From Nostoc sp. FACHB-892 (GTDB taxonomy: Bacteria > Cyanobacteriota > Cyanobacteriia > Cyanobacteriales > Nostocaceae), in NCBI RefSeq assembly GCF_014698795.1, contig NZ_JACJTR010000050.1:1-41418 (forward strand): DNA of 41,418 nt, in the 5' to 3' direction. The notes below the pieces were generated by a model. It had not been told where the DNA came from. It saw nothing but the letters and a program-made list of their open reading frames with translations, and ran no database searches. The translations under genes and the position numbers were made by a program. Of this stretch, positions 8,399-15,848 are shown piece after piece. Numbering within the stretch: position 1 is the stretch's first letter; the number at the start of each line of letters is the position of its first letter.

Positions 8399-9115
8399 TT
8401 ACTTAGTTAATTTCCAAATGTTGTAACCAATCTCGCCTGCCATCATTGAGGCTACATTGTAAGCAAAACAAGCCAGGATTAAACCTGGGTTAGTGTAACG
8501 GAAAGGATTACGACCAACGAAGGTAGTAGTCAGATCCAAAACCCAGAAAAATAGTGCGATCGCTCCACCTGTATGACGTTCTTTCATGCCAGCAGCTTTA
8601 TAATCACCCCACAATGCCACTGTCAGGTCGATATTGCCATTCGGTTTACTGCCGAGTGTGTATTGTTTTGATTCCTCAAACTCGTTCTTGGCCTGTTGTG
8701 GGTCTTTACCACGTAAGGTTCGGGCTTCCATCACTTGCACTAGTGCAGAGATGCCAAAACTAATCCAAAATAAGGGATTCAATAGGAGTTGCAACCAACC
8801 AAGCCAGCCAATCCATTCTTGCTCAAACCACGGGAGGATGGGTTTTCCCTGGAATAAAACTTGCCAGATGCTATCAGTAGAAAGGAGCGTACCAATCCAG
8901 AAACCAATTGCACCAACAAGCTTGTATCCGGGTGTGCCTGGGGTAACGAATTGGGCAATGATATGTGAAATAAAAATGACTGGCAGTGAGATTAATGCCA
9001 CAATCCACCGAGCTAATAATTCTAGGTAGTCACTCCCTGCCTTTTTCGGCTCTTTTTGTGGTGATGATTCTGGTTTTGATTGTGAATTAGATTTGTTTGG
9101 AGTGAGATATTTCAT
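8399..9115 (-). CDS. Multi-spanning membrane protein of the ATPase operon
   Basis: 238 aa. A polar Ser/Pro/Lys-rich N-terminus (1-30) precedes membrane segments near 33-55, 64-80, 100-122 and, after a ~70-residue soluble loop (EARTLRGKDPQQAKNEFEES...), near 180-195 and 208-225. It lies 11 bp upstream of the ATPase start and 3 bp downstream of the previous gene, so it is tightly coupled. No known family recognised. It may form the membrane channel or scaffold for the ATPase. Confidence 0.7.
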   Translation of the reverse strand: MKYLTPNKSNSQSKPESSPQKEPKKAGSDYLELLARWIVALISLPVIFISHIIAQFVTPGTPGYKLVGAIGFWIGTLLSTDSIWQVLFQGKPILPWFEQEWIGWLGWLQLLLNPLFWISFGISALVQVMEARTLRGKDPQQAKNEFEESKQYTLGSKPNGNIDLTVALWGDYKAAGMKERHTGGAIALFFWVLDLTTTFVGRNPFRYTNPGLILACFAYNVASMMAGEIGYNIWKLTK

Positions 9116-9118
9116 AAA

Positions 9119-9529
9119 TCAATTGAGGGAATCTTGGTACAGTGGCGAATTCTTACAAGCATTTTTAAATCGATATTTCCATTTCCATTGCCTTTGTTCA
9201 ATACGCCCAATACAAAAACCCGTTGAGTCATATACAAAAACTGTCTCATCTTCTAAATAACCCGTAGTGTCAGGTCTAGGGTTACGTTTCTTCGAGTCTA
9301 GATAGTTCCTGATTCGTAACTTACTGAATGAGGGCGTAACTCCAAGAGAGTTAATTTTGTCGGCGGTTTCTGCCCTTTGCTCGGCTTTAATGCGTTCTAG
9401 TTCTTCAGACTCACGAATAGTAATGCCACTGTTGTAAGTTTTAAATTGGGCTGGCAGTTGCGATAACCAAGGACTTGCGATTAACCCCATGCCCAATAAT
9501 CCCAACATCGCTTGCTTCTGGTATTTCAT
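9119..9529 (-). CDS. Membrane-anchored protein of the ATPase operon
   Basis: 136 aa from ATG 9529; a GTG at 9535 would add two residues. One N-terminal membrane segment (AMLGLLGMGLIASPWLSQL) is followed by a soluble domain rich in charged residues. This domain has a possible coiled helix (ESEELERIKAEQRAETADKI) and two cysteines near the end (GFCIGRIEQ, KNACKNS). This is the layout of an inner-membrane-anchored periplasmic protein. Unrecognised family. Confidence 0.65.
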   Translation of the reverse strand: MKYQKQAMLGLLGMGLIASPWLSQLPAQFKTYNSGITIRESEELERIKAEQRAETADKINSLGVTPSFSKLRIRNYLDSKKRNPRPDTTGYLEDETVFVYDSTGFCIGRIEQRQWKWKYRFKNACKNSPLYQDSLN

Positions 9530-9549
9530 TGCCACTCACCCGGAATATT

Positions 9550-9690
9550 TTACGGTTGTTGCCCGTCGATAGTTTGTGTTGTCTGGGGTGGTGGTGCATT
9601 AATAACACGAACATAAACAGACAGCCCAATGCAAACTAGAAAAAAAATGACTGAGAATCCGAAAATATTCTCCTTGAAGAACTTGCGCCA
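9550..9690 (-). CDS. Very small single-pass membrane protein (start unclear)
   Basis: A frame too short for standard ORF lists. From Trp at 9690 it reads WRKFFKENIFGFSVIFFLVC, then IGLSVYVRVINAPPPQ, and ends at TAA 9550-9552. A basic stretch, one membrane helix and a Pro-rich tail make it look like a real bitopic protein. It fills the otherwise empty gap between its neighbours. The frame stays open upstream into the preceding gene, but no ATG, GTG or TTG was found near, so the start may be rare (ATT) or depend on coupling. Confidence 0.4.
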   Translation of the reverse strand, partial: WRKFFKENIFGFSVIFFLVCIGLSVYVRVINAPPPQTTQTIDGQQP

Positions 9691-9692
9691 TT

Positions 9693-10421
9693 TTAAGCTG
9701 GAGATTGGAATTTCTCGCTCAACAAAGAGCGTGTCAAATTTTTCAGATCCTGAATTGTCGCAGGTCGTGTAGACTTTTTTTCTGATGTCGGCACTCCCAA
9801 TTCGTCTAAAAATGCTTTCGGGTCAAAACCAACAGTTGCAGCAGTAGTGAGGGTTTGAACTTGTTGCTTAATCTCATCCCCAGTCTTTAACCCGTACTCT
9901 TGGGTAATTTGTTGCCTGATTTCGGGATTTTTGGCCAACTGATAAATAAACGCTATTTCATCAAAACCTTGCTCTGTGCGTCGTTGTAATGAACGAGCAT
10001 CAAGTTCACTCGTGATTTCATCGAACAATTCTTGCTCAAACTCATGAACTGCCAGCGCTTGAGCAACAGTCTTGCCTGCCACAATGTCCAAGAATGCCTT
10101 AAACGTTTCCCGGCTGACTCCAGCAAGATGTAATTGTTCACTCACACTTTCTATGGCTTGAGTCTGTATATTCGCCAAATTGCTCCCACTTTCTAACAGC
10201 TTTGATTGGTCGATAGTTGTTTGCGCTAAACTGAACAGCTTTTCCAAGCGATCGCAAATGTCAATGCTAAATTCTTTTGCGTCATCTTCTACATTAAGGT
10301 TAATATCTGGGTCGGACTTAGCCAACTCCTGTAAACCAGCAATAATTTTAACAGGAGCATATTTTTCACCCAGTAATTCAAACAAATCTTGACGGCTAAA
10401 TTTATCTATTATTTCAGACAT
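9693..10421 (-). CDS. Soluble helical protein of the ATPase operon
   Basis: 242 aa from ATG 10421, chosen over the in-frame start at 10511 because AGGAG stands just upstream and the start then overlaps the preceding gene by 8 bp. Mostly helical and acidic (DLFELLGEKYAPVKIIAGLQELAKSDPDI...). The C-terminal part has PKAFLDELGVPTSEKK. No catalytic motif seen and no family recognised. Translational coupling suggests a fixed ratio with its neighbours. Confidence 0.65.
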   Translation of the reverse strand: MSEIIDKFSRQDLFELLGEKYAPVKIIAGLQELAKSDPDINLNVEDDAKEFSIDICDRLEKLFSLAQTTIDQSKLLESGSNLANIQTQAIESVSEQLHLAGVSRETFKAFLDIVAGKTVAQALAVHEFEQELFDEITSELDARSLQRRTEQGFDEIAFIYQLAKNPEIRQQITQEYGLKTGDEIKQQVQTLTTAATVGFDPKAFLDELGVPTSEKKSTRPATIQDLKNLTRSLLSEKFQSPA

Positions 10422-10833
10422 TTTGTAATTCTCCTGTCGATGGTTGTGTAAATCTGATTTGTTCAGCTTCAAACTCTTTAATGGTGTATTCCGACTTATT
10501 GGCTTCCACAATCGACTTTGCTATTTCAACCTTGTTTGTGCCTTGATCTAAATCTCCAAACACTTCGCCAATCCTGCCTAGTACCCATACTTGATATGGA
10601 CGAATCAATGGCGCTCTTAACCTTTTTTCTTGTGCTATCTTCTGCATTTGGATTCGTGACAATTTATACTGAGGGATTGTTTCAGCCACTTCTGTCCAAC
10701 GCTCCCATGTCCGATAGCAAATATCCAAAACTCGCAACATTTTGGCATTAGTCATCGGTAAAACCAAAGGATTCAACCCAGAATTAGTGGTCTTTCGGCT
10801 AAAAAGTTGTTCTCTCCATGCTTGGTTCATCAA
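10414..10833 (-). CDS. First gene of the ATPase operon, possible DNA-binding protein
   Basis: 139 aa. The segment NAKMLRVLDICYRTWERWTEVAETIPQ could be a helix-turn-helix, and a basic patch follows (QKIAQEKRLRAPLIRPYQ). It is the promoter-proximal gene. Four direct repeats of a TAGTCAAT-type motif sit immediately upstream (10838-10890), so this protein could be the autoregulator; that is inference. The ATG follows a Gly/Ala-poor leader without a strong ribosome site. Confidence 0.6.
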   Translation of the reverse strand: MMNQAWREQLFSRKTTNSGLNPLVLPMTNAKMLRVLDICYRTWERWTEVAETIPQYKLSRIQMQKIAQEKRLRAPLIRPYQVWVLGRIGEVFGDLDQGTNKVEIAKSIVEANKSEYTIKEFEAEQIRFTQPSTGELQNV

Positions 10834-10837
10834 TAAA

Positions 10838-10890
10838 TAGTCAATAGGTAGTCAAGAGTGTAAAAAACATAGTCAATACCCGTGTCAATT
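10838..10890. promoter_or_regulatory. Helically phased direct repeats at the head of the ATPase operon
   Basis: TAGTCAATAG (10838-10847), TAGTCAAGAG (10849-10858) and TAGTCAATAC (10870-10879), plus a weaker GTGTCAATT near 10882. The spacings are 11, 21 and about 12 bp, roughly whole helical turns. They lie directly upstream of the start at 10833. This is typical of an operator array or iterons bound by one protein on one face of the helix. Confidence 0.5.
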
Positions 10891-10962
10891 CCGTATGATT
10901 TTGATGTCATATTCTCTATTAATTGATAGTGAATTAACTGTGATTGACCTTCTTTTTTATAA

Positions 10963-10984
10963 TAAAAAACCGCTCTTGGCGGTT
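10963..10984 (-). terminator. Intrinsic terminator for the minus-strand gene at 11016
   Basis: Stem AACCG(C)/(G)CGGTT at 10968-10984 with AAAAA on its left. Read on the minus strand this is a GC-rich hairpin followed by a T-run, about 30 bp after the stop at 11016. Confidence 0.65.
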
Positions 10985-11015
10985 CAATAGGATTTTGATA
11001 GATTGAGAAGTTGTT

Positions 11016-11315
11016 TTATTTGGAGTAATTTTGCAGTTGGGAGTACTTTGGGGAAAATTTTTTGACGTTCTCCATCTCCCTAAGTAAAACTATGACTACC
11101 CATTCTGGAACTTGCTTTTTATATAGCCAGCAAGAAATAGTTTTTGTTGTCGGTGGTGTATAACCTGTTCCTTCATACCATTTATGAATTAAAGGCTCAA
11201 TTAACCTAGTTGCTGTTGAAACAAATTCATATTCCCCAAATTCGACTGTATAGCCAGCTGCCTTTACCATTTCCTGAGCTATCTGTTGCAATTTATTCTG
11301 GGGAGACTTCGCCAT
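11016..11315 (-). CDS. Hypothetical protein (99 aa)
   Basis: A soluble small protein (NKLQQIAQEMVKAAGYTVEF...ISCWLYKKQVPEWVVIVLLREM). The order of helices and a basic tail would suit a small DNA-binding or regulatory protein, but there is no definite motif. The ATG has GGGAGG upstream. It has its own terminator and sits between two divergent units. The upstream gap 11316-11519 contains a 12-bp tandem repeat (11372-11395). Confidence 0.55.
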   Translation of the reverse strand: MAKSPQNKLQQIAQEMVKAAGYTVEFGEYEFVSTATRLIEPLIHKWYEGTGYTPPTTKTISCWLYKKQVPEWVVIVLLREMENVKKFSPKYSQLQNYSK

Positions 11316-11371
11316 TTTTTCTACCTCCCTAATTAATCTTTTTCATCATTGCTGCCAGGGTTTTTTCTCTT

Positions 11372-11395
11372 CATTGCTATGAACATTGCTATGAA
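11372..11395. repeat. Two tandem copies of CATTGCTATGAA
   Basis: Exact 12-bp tandem duplication in the divergent intergenic region between the genes starting at 11315 (minus) and 11520 (plus). It may be a regulatory half-site pair or a slippage product. Confidence 0.4.
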
Positions 11396-11519
11396 CAAGG
11401 TACTTTTACCTTACTCTCTTTTACCATACTATACCGTAATCCAATTTGCATCTATAACGTCAAGTGCCGTACTATCAAAAAACTAGTTCTCCCTTAGATA
11501 TGCCAAAGCCAGAATTTAT

Positions 11520-11789
11520 ATGCCGAAACCAGGATTTAAAACTATTACCGTCCCGGACTGGATTATTGAAGAAATCAAGAAACAACCTGACTATAAAGGA
11601 AATCAAGCTGCTACACTCGCACAACTGATCCAGGATGCTGTGAAGGCTCGTAGCCGAGAATTAGAGAGTCCCCGATTAATTAAGAGTCGAATACTTAATC
11701 ATTTGCCACGTTGGAATCGGAACGAATCTTGGGAATTAGCATTAACTATTTTAGAGTGGTTACATGAAAACGAACCAACTGCTGATTGA
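11520..11789 (+). CDS. Hypothetical protein, possible ribbon-helix-helix N-terminus
   Basis: 89 aa. The opening GFKTITVPDWIIEEIKKQ followed by a helix (ATLAQLIQDAVKARSREL) fits the strand-helix-helix layout of CopG-like DNA-binding proteins. The remainder is a short helical tail with a Trp cluster. The start region is duplicated: ATGCCAAAGCCAGAATTTAT at 11500 is almost the same as the true start at 11520, but the first copy is out of frame. It heads a small plus-strand cluster with the next two genes. Confidence 0.5.
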   Translation: MPKPGFKTITVPDWIIEEIKKQPDYKGNQAATLAQLIQDAVKARSRELESPRLIKSRILNHLPRWNRNESWELALTILEWLHENEPTAD

Positions 11790-11815
11790 ATTCTCAGTAA
11801 CACATAGAGGTTTGA

Positions 11816-12148
11816 ATGATTCTATTGCTACGTGAGCGTGCTACCCCGGAGCAACTTGAACAAATGCTGCGTTCTCACAAGTTCTACATTAAAACCGCAG
11901 TTGATATCGAGCGTCGGGTGCTGGTTGGTGGTGGAGGTCTACACGCTGATTGTGAAGAAAAATTGCTAGATGACGGCAGTAGACAACAAAATATTTGGGC
12001 TGCCAGTTTTATGCCAATAACTGGAAAAATCATTTATGAATCAATGGTTAATCTTCGTCCCCGGCAAAACCGTTCAATGGAACTTTTAGACCCTAATATT
12101 AGAGAAAGGGTTGCTCAACTGATTAACGAGTTTCTAGGAAATTTATGA
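11816..12148 (+). CDS. DUF5674 family protein
   Basis: 110 aa. The family pattern is clear: RERATPEQLEQM, then YIKTAVDIERRVLVGGGGLHADCEEKLL with His-Ala-Asp-Cys, then DGSRQQNIWAASF and SMVNLRPRQNRSMELLDPNIRERV. The function of this family is unknown. The conserved His/Asp/Cys could bind a metal, which is inference. AGAGG precedes the ATG. It overlaps the next gene by 4 bp (ATGA), so the two are coupled. Confidence 0.75.
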   Translation: MILLLRERATPEQLEQMLRSHKFYIKTAVDIERRVLVGGGGLHADCEEKLLDDGSRQQNIWAASFMPITGKIIYESMVNLRPRQNRSMELLDPNIRERVAQLINEFLGNL

Positions 12149-12519
12149 TCGAAGTGACACCAAAGCAACAAATTTTTATGCAAGATGATGTGACTACACG
12201 TTTACATCGTCTAGCTACACACTTGTCACAAATTCAATCTTTGTGGACTCAAGGCTCATCAGAGGATGTAATACTGGCTTTGATTGATGAAAGCAGATAC
12301 TTTGTTGAGTGGACTGTGCCAGACATGGTAAAGGCAGATGATATTGACCGAGCCTGTGAGTTAGTTGATTTAGTTCGTCTTCTGACTCGTTGGCTATTCC
12401 ATTGGGACAATATTTGGACTGATGCTGAACAAAAGCAATCTGCATCTGCTCAAATTTCATATTGGTTACAGCGAGTTTTGGAAATATCACGTACAGAACC
12501 AGAATCAATGAGCGCCTGA
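12145..12519 (+). CDS. Hypothetical protein coupled to the DUF5674 gene
   Basis: 124 aa, all helical, with several Trp residues (LTRWLFHWDNIWTDAEQ). It overlaps the DUF5674 stop by ATGA. A partner relation with the DUF5674 protein is likely from coupling alone. No family recognised. Confidence 0.6.
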   Translation: MIEVTPKQQIFMQDDVTTRLHRLATHLSQIQSLWTQGSSEDVILALIDESRYFVEWTVPDMVKADDIDRACELVDLVRLLTRWLFHWDNIWTDAEQKQSASAQISYWLQRVLEISRTEPESMSA

Positions 12520-12522
12520 ACT

Positions 12523-12798
12523 CTATGAAGTCTGACATTGTTTGACTAGCACCGAACGCAAGTACTGCCGACAAGCTGCTTCTCCCCTATAAATCAGAAT
12601 CCGCAATGCCTGTACTTCCTGGATCGGAGAAATACAAATCTCAGCGATGGCTGGAATTAAATTCTGTTGCTTCTGCACATAATCTTGATGCTGCTGCTCC
12701 AACTCTTGAATCTTAGAGTTTAGCTGTTGTATTTGCCGTAATGCTTGGGTCAGAGACGATTCTTTCTTTTGAGAGCGATTATCCAAAGTGAATGTCAT
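12523..12798 (-). CDS. Small coiled-coil protein
   Basis: 91 aa. Residues ~18-48 form a Gln-rich coiled coil (LRQIQQLNSKIQELEQQHQ). The C-terminal part (EVQALRILIYRGEAACRQYL) is a possible second helix. Its ATG overlaps the previous gene's stop by 4 bp. It converges on the plus-strand gene ending at 12519, with 3 bp between stops. No family recognised. Confidence 0.55.
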   Translation of the reverse strand: MTFTLDNRSQKKESSLTQALRQIQQLNSKIQELEQQHQDYVQKQQNLIPAIAEICISPIQEVQALRILIYRGEAACRQYLRSVLVKQCQTS

Positions 12799-12959
12799 TT
12801 TCTTGCTCCTCTAAATTTAGATGGTTCATTCTCAGCTAAAAGTCTGCCGAACTCGTAAATCGTTACAGTTGGTTTTGGTTCCGGCTCCAGTTTTGGTTTT
12901 GGCTCTATTACAAGTTCTGGACTACCTAACCCAACTGCATTTTTGACTTCTTGCTCCAT
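12795..12959 (-). CDS. Short Pro/Lys/Glu-rich protein
   Basis: 54 aa from ATG 12959, preferred because AAGGAG lies upstream; a longer frame from 13001 lacks this. It has a repetitive KPKLEPEPKP stretch and ends with YEFGRLLAENEPSKF. Part of a chain of overlapping minus-strand genes. Function unknown. Confidence 0.5.
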   Translation of the reverse strand: MEQEVKNAVGLGSPELVIEPKPKLEPEPKPTVTIYEFGRLLAENEPSKFRGARK

Positions 12960-12972
12960 GACTTGATTCTCC

Positions 12973-13182
12973 TTATTGATTAAATTGCTCCACGTCATCA
13001 ATTGCGTTCACTATTTCCCCTAAAACATTAAACGCATCATTTAACACCACATCATTTGATGTAGAAAAGTACTCGGACGACTGAAGCCTGCGATAATCCT
13101 TACTGCTCCCCACAAGCTGCAACGTATATTGACACCCTTGCAATATAGTTCGGATCTCTGCTGTGGTTAATCTGATTTCCAT
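12973..13182 (-). CDS. Hypothetical protein (69 aa)
   Basis: The sequence MEIRLTTAEIRTILQGCQYTL looks like a genuine small domain. It lies 14 bp downstream of the membrane-protein gene and 13 bp upstream of the next start, consistent with one transcript. Not recognised. Confidence 0.55.
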   Translation of the reverse strand: MEIRLTTAEIRTILQGCQYTLQLVGSSKDYRRLQSSEYFSTSNDVVLNDAFNVLGEIVNAIDDVEQFNQ

Positions 13183-13196
13183 CGTTGTTTATCTCT

Positions 13197-13541
13197 CTAA
13201 AACTTGTCTTGACGAATACTGAGGCTTGCTCCGACTAAAGAACTGCCCAAGAATGCGGAAAAACTTACCAGCATTGCACCCAAGCAGATACTTTTTTGCT
13301 GCTCCCAACCAGAGATGATTATGTTAGAGTCAGCATTTGTTTCGATAATCTCCATTCCCCAGCAGCCCATCGCCCCTACTCCTAAAAACCCAGTCAAGAG
13401 CAGAGAGACAATTGCAGTTGTTTCTATGATGCGGTCAACGAGAATCTTGAGATTGAATCTTTTTCTAGTACGACGGCGAAGAACCAACTTACTCTTGTGA
13501 TCTAATTGAGATTGATAAACAACTTGTTTGTGATTAGTCAT
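13197..13541 (-). CDS. Small two-TM membrane protein, paralogue of the gene at 40426
   Basis: 114 aa. A basic N-terminus (SKLVLRRRTRKRFN) is followed by membrane helices near 45-65 (AIVSLLLTGFLGVGAMGCWG) and 85-108 (GAMLVSFSAFLGSSLVGASL). It is homologous to the 118-aa protein at 40426-40782: both start MT(N/D)xKQVV and share IVS...G...GxWGxEI(I/V)E and an SFSAFLGS-like ending. No known family. It overlaps the upstream gene by 4 bp. Confidence 0.6.
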   Translation of the reverse strand: MTNHKQVVYQSQLDHKSKLVLRRRTRKRFNLKILVDRIIETTAIVSLLLTGFLGVGAMGCWGMEIIETNADSNIIISGWEQQKSICLGAMLVSFSAFLGSSLVGASLSIRQDKF

Positions 13542-13738
13542 TTGGATTCCTCCAATTGAACATAAAAACCAGCACCTGTATTCGTAATCTTTACCTTTCT
13601 TTGATTGACCAAGGTTTGAATAACTGACAAACTGAAGTTAATATGACACAATCGAGCGCTACCCCCACAAAGATGAAGGTATTGTATACATAGTGAGGAA
13701 TTGTCAGTAGGAGTAGGATGAGTGGATTTTCTGGGCAT
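13538..13738 (-). CDS. Hypothetical protein (66 aa)
   Basis: Start taken at ATG 13738 (MPRKSTHPTPTDNSSL). The longer frame from 13825 has an unlikely aromatic-rich extension. The ending (VIQTLVNQRKVKITNTGAGFYVQLEES) is protein-like. Coupled by ATGA overlap to the membrane-protein gene. Not recognised. Confidence 0.45.
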   Translation of the reverse strand: MPRKSTHPTPTDNSSLCIQYLHLCGGSARLCHINFSLSVIQTLVNQRKVKITNTGAGFYVQLEESK

Positions 13739-14000
13739 AATCTTGGCTATGACTCTATGATCTGTAAATGATGTGAATTGAAAAAAAATCCTTGACCAAG
13801 TGGCATATCTGGGAAATGAACACAAACCATTCCATGTGCTGAATACTGAATTACTACCCTAACCTTGGGTCTTGTTCTCCCAGTGCTTTAATGACTTTGA
13901 CAACTGAATTAATTGCTGGAAGATTAGCCATTTTTTATCTATTTTTCATGTTTCAGAGCAATCGCAGGCTGATGATTAAATGCGATTGCACTGAAGCGTT

Positions 14001-14456
14001 TTAATTTTTGACCAAAGGCTGTTGAATTAAAGCCAACACAATGTTAGGAGTTAAAGGACTCCAGCGAGGTTGGCAAAATTGTTGTCCATTCCAGTTAAAT
14101 TGAACTAGTGAAAAGCTTTCTGGTTTTTTATCTTTTCTGTTGTGATAGGGATAATGCTCAATAAACACGTAGCTCATATTACGTGAGAAAAATTCTTGGG
14201 CATATTTTTCCCAAATTAAAGTGGCTACATTTTCAACAGAGTTGGTAATACTCGTACCCGTAGATTCTTCATCCAAATCTGAGCAGATGATAATATTTGG
14301 TATAGAAAACGCCCGATAAATTCGCAATCGACATTTACTATCCCAGTAGTTTGGATTACTTTGCTGTAATTTGCGTCCTGCTCCTTTCCAGGTGAAAATA
14401 CTGTCAAGTACTAAGCTAGGTGAATCAAGGTTAATGTTGGTGGTTTGAGTAGTCAT
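14001..14456 (-). CDS. Hypothetical protein (151 aa)
   Basis: A soluble alpha/beta-looking protein with segments such as RIYRAFSIPNIIICSDLDEES and YVFIEHYPYHNRKDKKPESF. It is the third gene of a run with the ERF gene (14760-15542) and the 85-aa gene. Similar proteins are common on cyanobacterial plasmids, but I cannot name the family. No enzyme motif seen. Confidence 0.6.
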   Translation of the reverse strand: MTTQTTNINLDSPSLVLDSIFTWKGAGRKLQQSNPNYWDSKCRLRIYRAFSIPNIIICSDLDEESTGTSITNSVENVATLIWEKYAQEFFSRNMSYVFIEHYPYHNRKDKKPESFSLVQFNWNGQQFCQPRWSPLTPNIVLALIQQPLVKN

Positions 14457-14481
14457 GGTTTAATTATTCTCCCTTGTAAAA

Positions 14482-14739
14482 TTAATCAAGCTCAGGCAGT
14501 CTCGCCAAATGTTCAAGAACTACACGACGCTGTTTAATAGTGAAGTATTTTTTTTGTTGAAACCAACCAGATAGTTTGACTAAGAAATCATCGCTACTCA
14601 ACAGTCCATGCTCAACGTAAAAACCAATAGTCTCTACTAATTGCTGATTTGTCTTTTGCTCATAGCTCTGGTAATTAACCCTCTCAAAGTATTCTTGTTT
14701 AAGTGCCATATCTATTGCTAAGTCTGCCATTTCACCCAT
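14482..14739 (-). CDS. Hypothetical protein (85 aa)
   Basis: Helical and charged; starts MGEMADLAIDMALKQEY. It lies 20 bp after the ERF gene, with AGGAGAT before its ATG. The FLVKLSGWFQQKKYFTIKQRRVV segment is basic. Its position between the ERF gene and the 151-aa gene suggests a recombination-module accessory. No family recognised. Confidence 0.6.
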   Translation of the reverse strand: MGEMADLAIDMALKQEYFERVNYQSYEQKTNQQLVETIGFYVEHGLLSSDDFLVKLSGWFQQKKYFTIKQRRVVLEHLARLPELD

Positions 14740-14759
14740 GATTATCTCCTGGTTTAAAA

Positions 14760-15542
14760 TTAATGATGTACACTCATTTCAGGCATTTGTGCTTGCACTA
14801 CCTCCATCCATGCTTGAATTGCTTCTATCTCAGAAATACCTCGTAATACAGCATCGATTACGTGTTTTTGATAAGAATTAGCAGCATGATTCGGATGTCC
14901 AAACTTATTACCAGCCCAAGCCAAACACATGGTTTTCACTAATTCGTCAATCTCAACAGAATCAAGCTCACTTGGACTGGTAACATTTCGAGAATGCAGC
15001 CATTCTTTGACTAAATCGAGTGGATAATTTAAAACTGTGCGAACTTCTTTGACTCGCAAATCTTTTGGGTTGATTGATGGTGGAGTTACAGCTTGTTTTG
15101 TTGGCTGAATCCTGTATTGTTGATTCTCTTTGCGAGGTCTAATATTATTCTGCACTTGTTCAGTCTTTTTAGGAGTAGCTGCACCTTCAGCATCATCATC
15201 TTCATCTGCTGTTACCGATAAAATTGCACACACAGCATAACGACGCGCGTAGGTTAAGGCTGCACCCAATTTCTGGGAATCACTAATCTCAGGCAAGGGA
15301 TAGGTGCTGGTGATACTCTCCCCAGATTCATGAAAAATATGAGTCCGTAGTACGGTTTTACCTTCAAAGATTTCGGTGGTTTGAATTATTACTAAGCCAT
15401 GTTTACCCAATGCAGGAGTGACAGCATCCAATACAGCATCTAGGGTCGCATATTTACGTTTATAGTGAGGATTAGTACCGTCTTTTTGAATGGGGTTAAA
15501 CTCTGCCTTTGCTTTGATTAAAGCTTTGATTAATTCTTGCAT
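14760..15542 (-). CDS. ERF-family single-strand annealing protein
   Basis: 260 aa. The N-terminal ~125 residues match the ERF (essential recombination function) superfamily: LIKAKAEFNPIQKDGTNPHYKRKYATLDAVLDAV, then LGKHGLVIIQT, SESITSTYPLP-like, and the signature KLGAALTYARRYAVCAILSV followed by an acidic ADEDDDAEG. ERF proteins anneal single-stranded DNA in phage and plasmid recombination. The remaining ~130 residues form a separate helical domain (TPPSINPKDLRVKEVRTVLNY...). The small gene just upstream is typical company for such annealases. This supports a plasmid or prophage origin. Confidence 0.85.
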   Translation of the reverse strand: MQELIKALIKAKAEFNPIQKDGTNPHYKRKYATLDAVLDAVTPALGKHGLVIIQTTEIFEGKTVLRTHIFHESGESITSTYPLPEISDSQKLGAALTYARRYAVCAILSVTADEDDDAEGAATPKKTEQVQNNIRPRKENQQYRIQPTKQAVTPPSINPKDLRVKEVRTVLNYPLDLVKEWLHSRNVTSPSELDSVEIDELVKTMCLAWAGNKFGHPNHAANSYQKHVIDAVLRGISEIEAIQAWMEVVQAQMPEMSVHH

Positions 15543-15559
15543 TAGTCAAATCCAAACTC

Positions 15560-15820
15560 TTACCAATCATTTTCGTTGACATCACCAGAGACTTTTTTGC
15601 TAGATTTAGCTTTATTTATCTGAAACTCTGAGGCTTTTAGCACAGGCATTGCCGCTTGTTTTACCGAAGCTTTGGCTTGATGATAGAGGAATTGGGTTAT
15701 TCCATCCGCGTCTTCTCCATCTTCGACTTGTGCCCAAAGTGAGCAGCCTAGTTCCAGTGATTCGTAGTCGCCAAGATTAAATTTCCTAGAGTAGCTAACA
15801 GAGACAGTTGTGAATTTCAT
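15560..15820 (-). CDS. Small protein accompanying the ERF recombinase
   Basis: 86 aa from ATG 15820; the frame is open upstream to 15904 but there it overlaps the previous gene. It begins MKFTTVSVSYSRKFNLGDYE and has ELGCSLWAQVEDGEDADG and AKASVKQAAMPVLKA. This pattern is seen in small phage/plasmid proteins next to recombination genes. It is 17 bp from the ERF gene. A single-strand DNA or recombinase accessory role is plausible but only from context. Confidence 0.6.
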   Translation of the reverse strand: MKFTTVSVSYSRKFNLGDYESLELGCSLWAQVEDGEDADGITQFLYHQAKASVKQAAMPVLKASEFQINKAKSSKKVSGDVNENDW

Positions 15821-15848
15821 TTTGTTTGGGTTTACTAAGTTTTGGTTG

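Noticed and set aside
8634..9029. 131-aa plus-strand frame
   Set aside because: Antisense shadow of the multi-spanning membrane protein; hydrophobic codons read backwards give Ser/Cys/Pro-rich nonsense.
12215..12574. 119-aa minus-strand frame
   Set aside because: Antisense to the gene coupled to DUF5674 by ATGA overlap, which is better supported.
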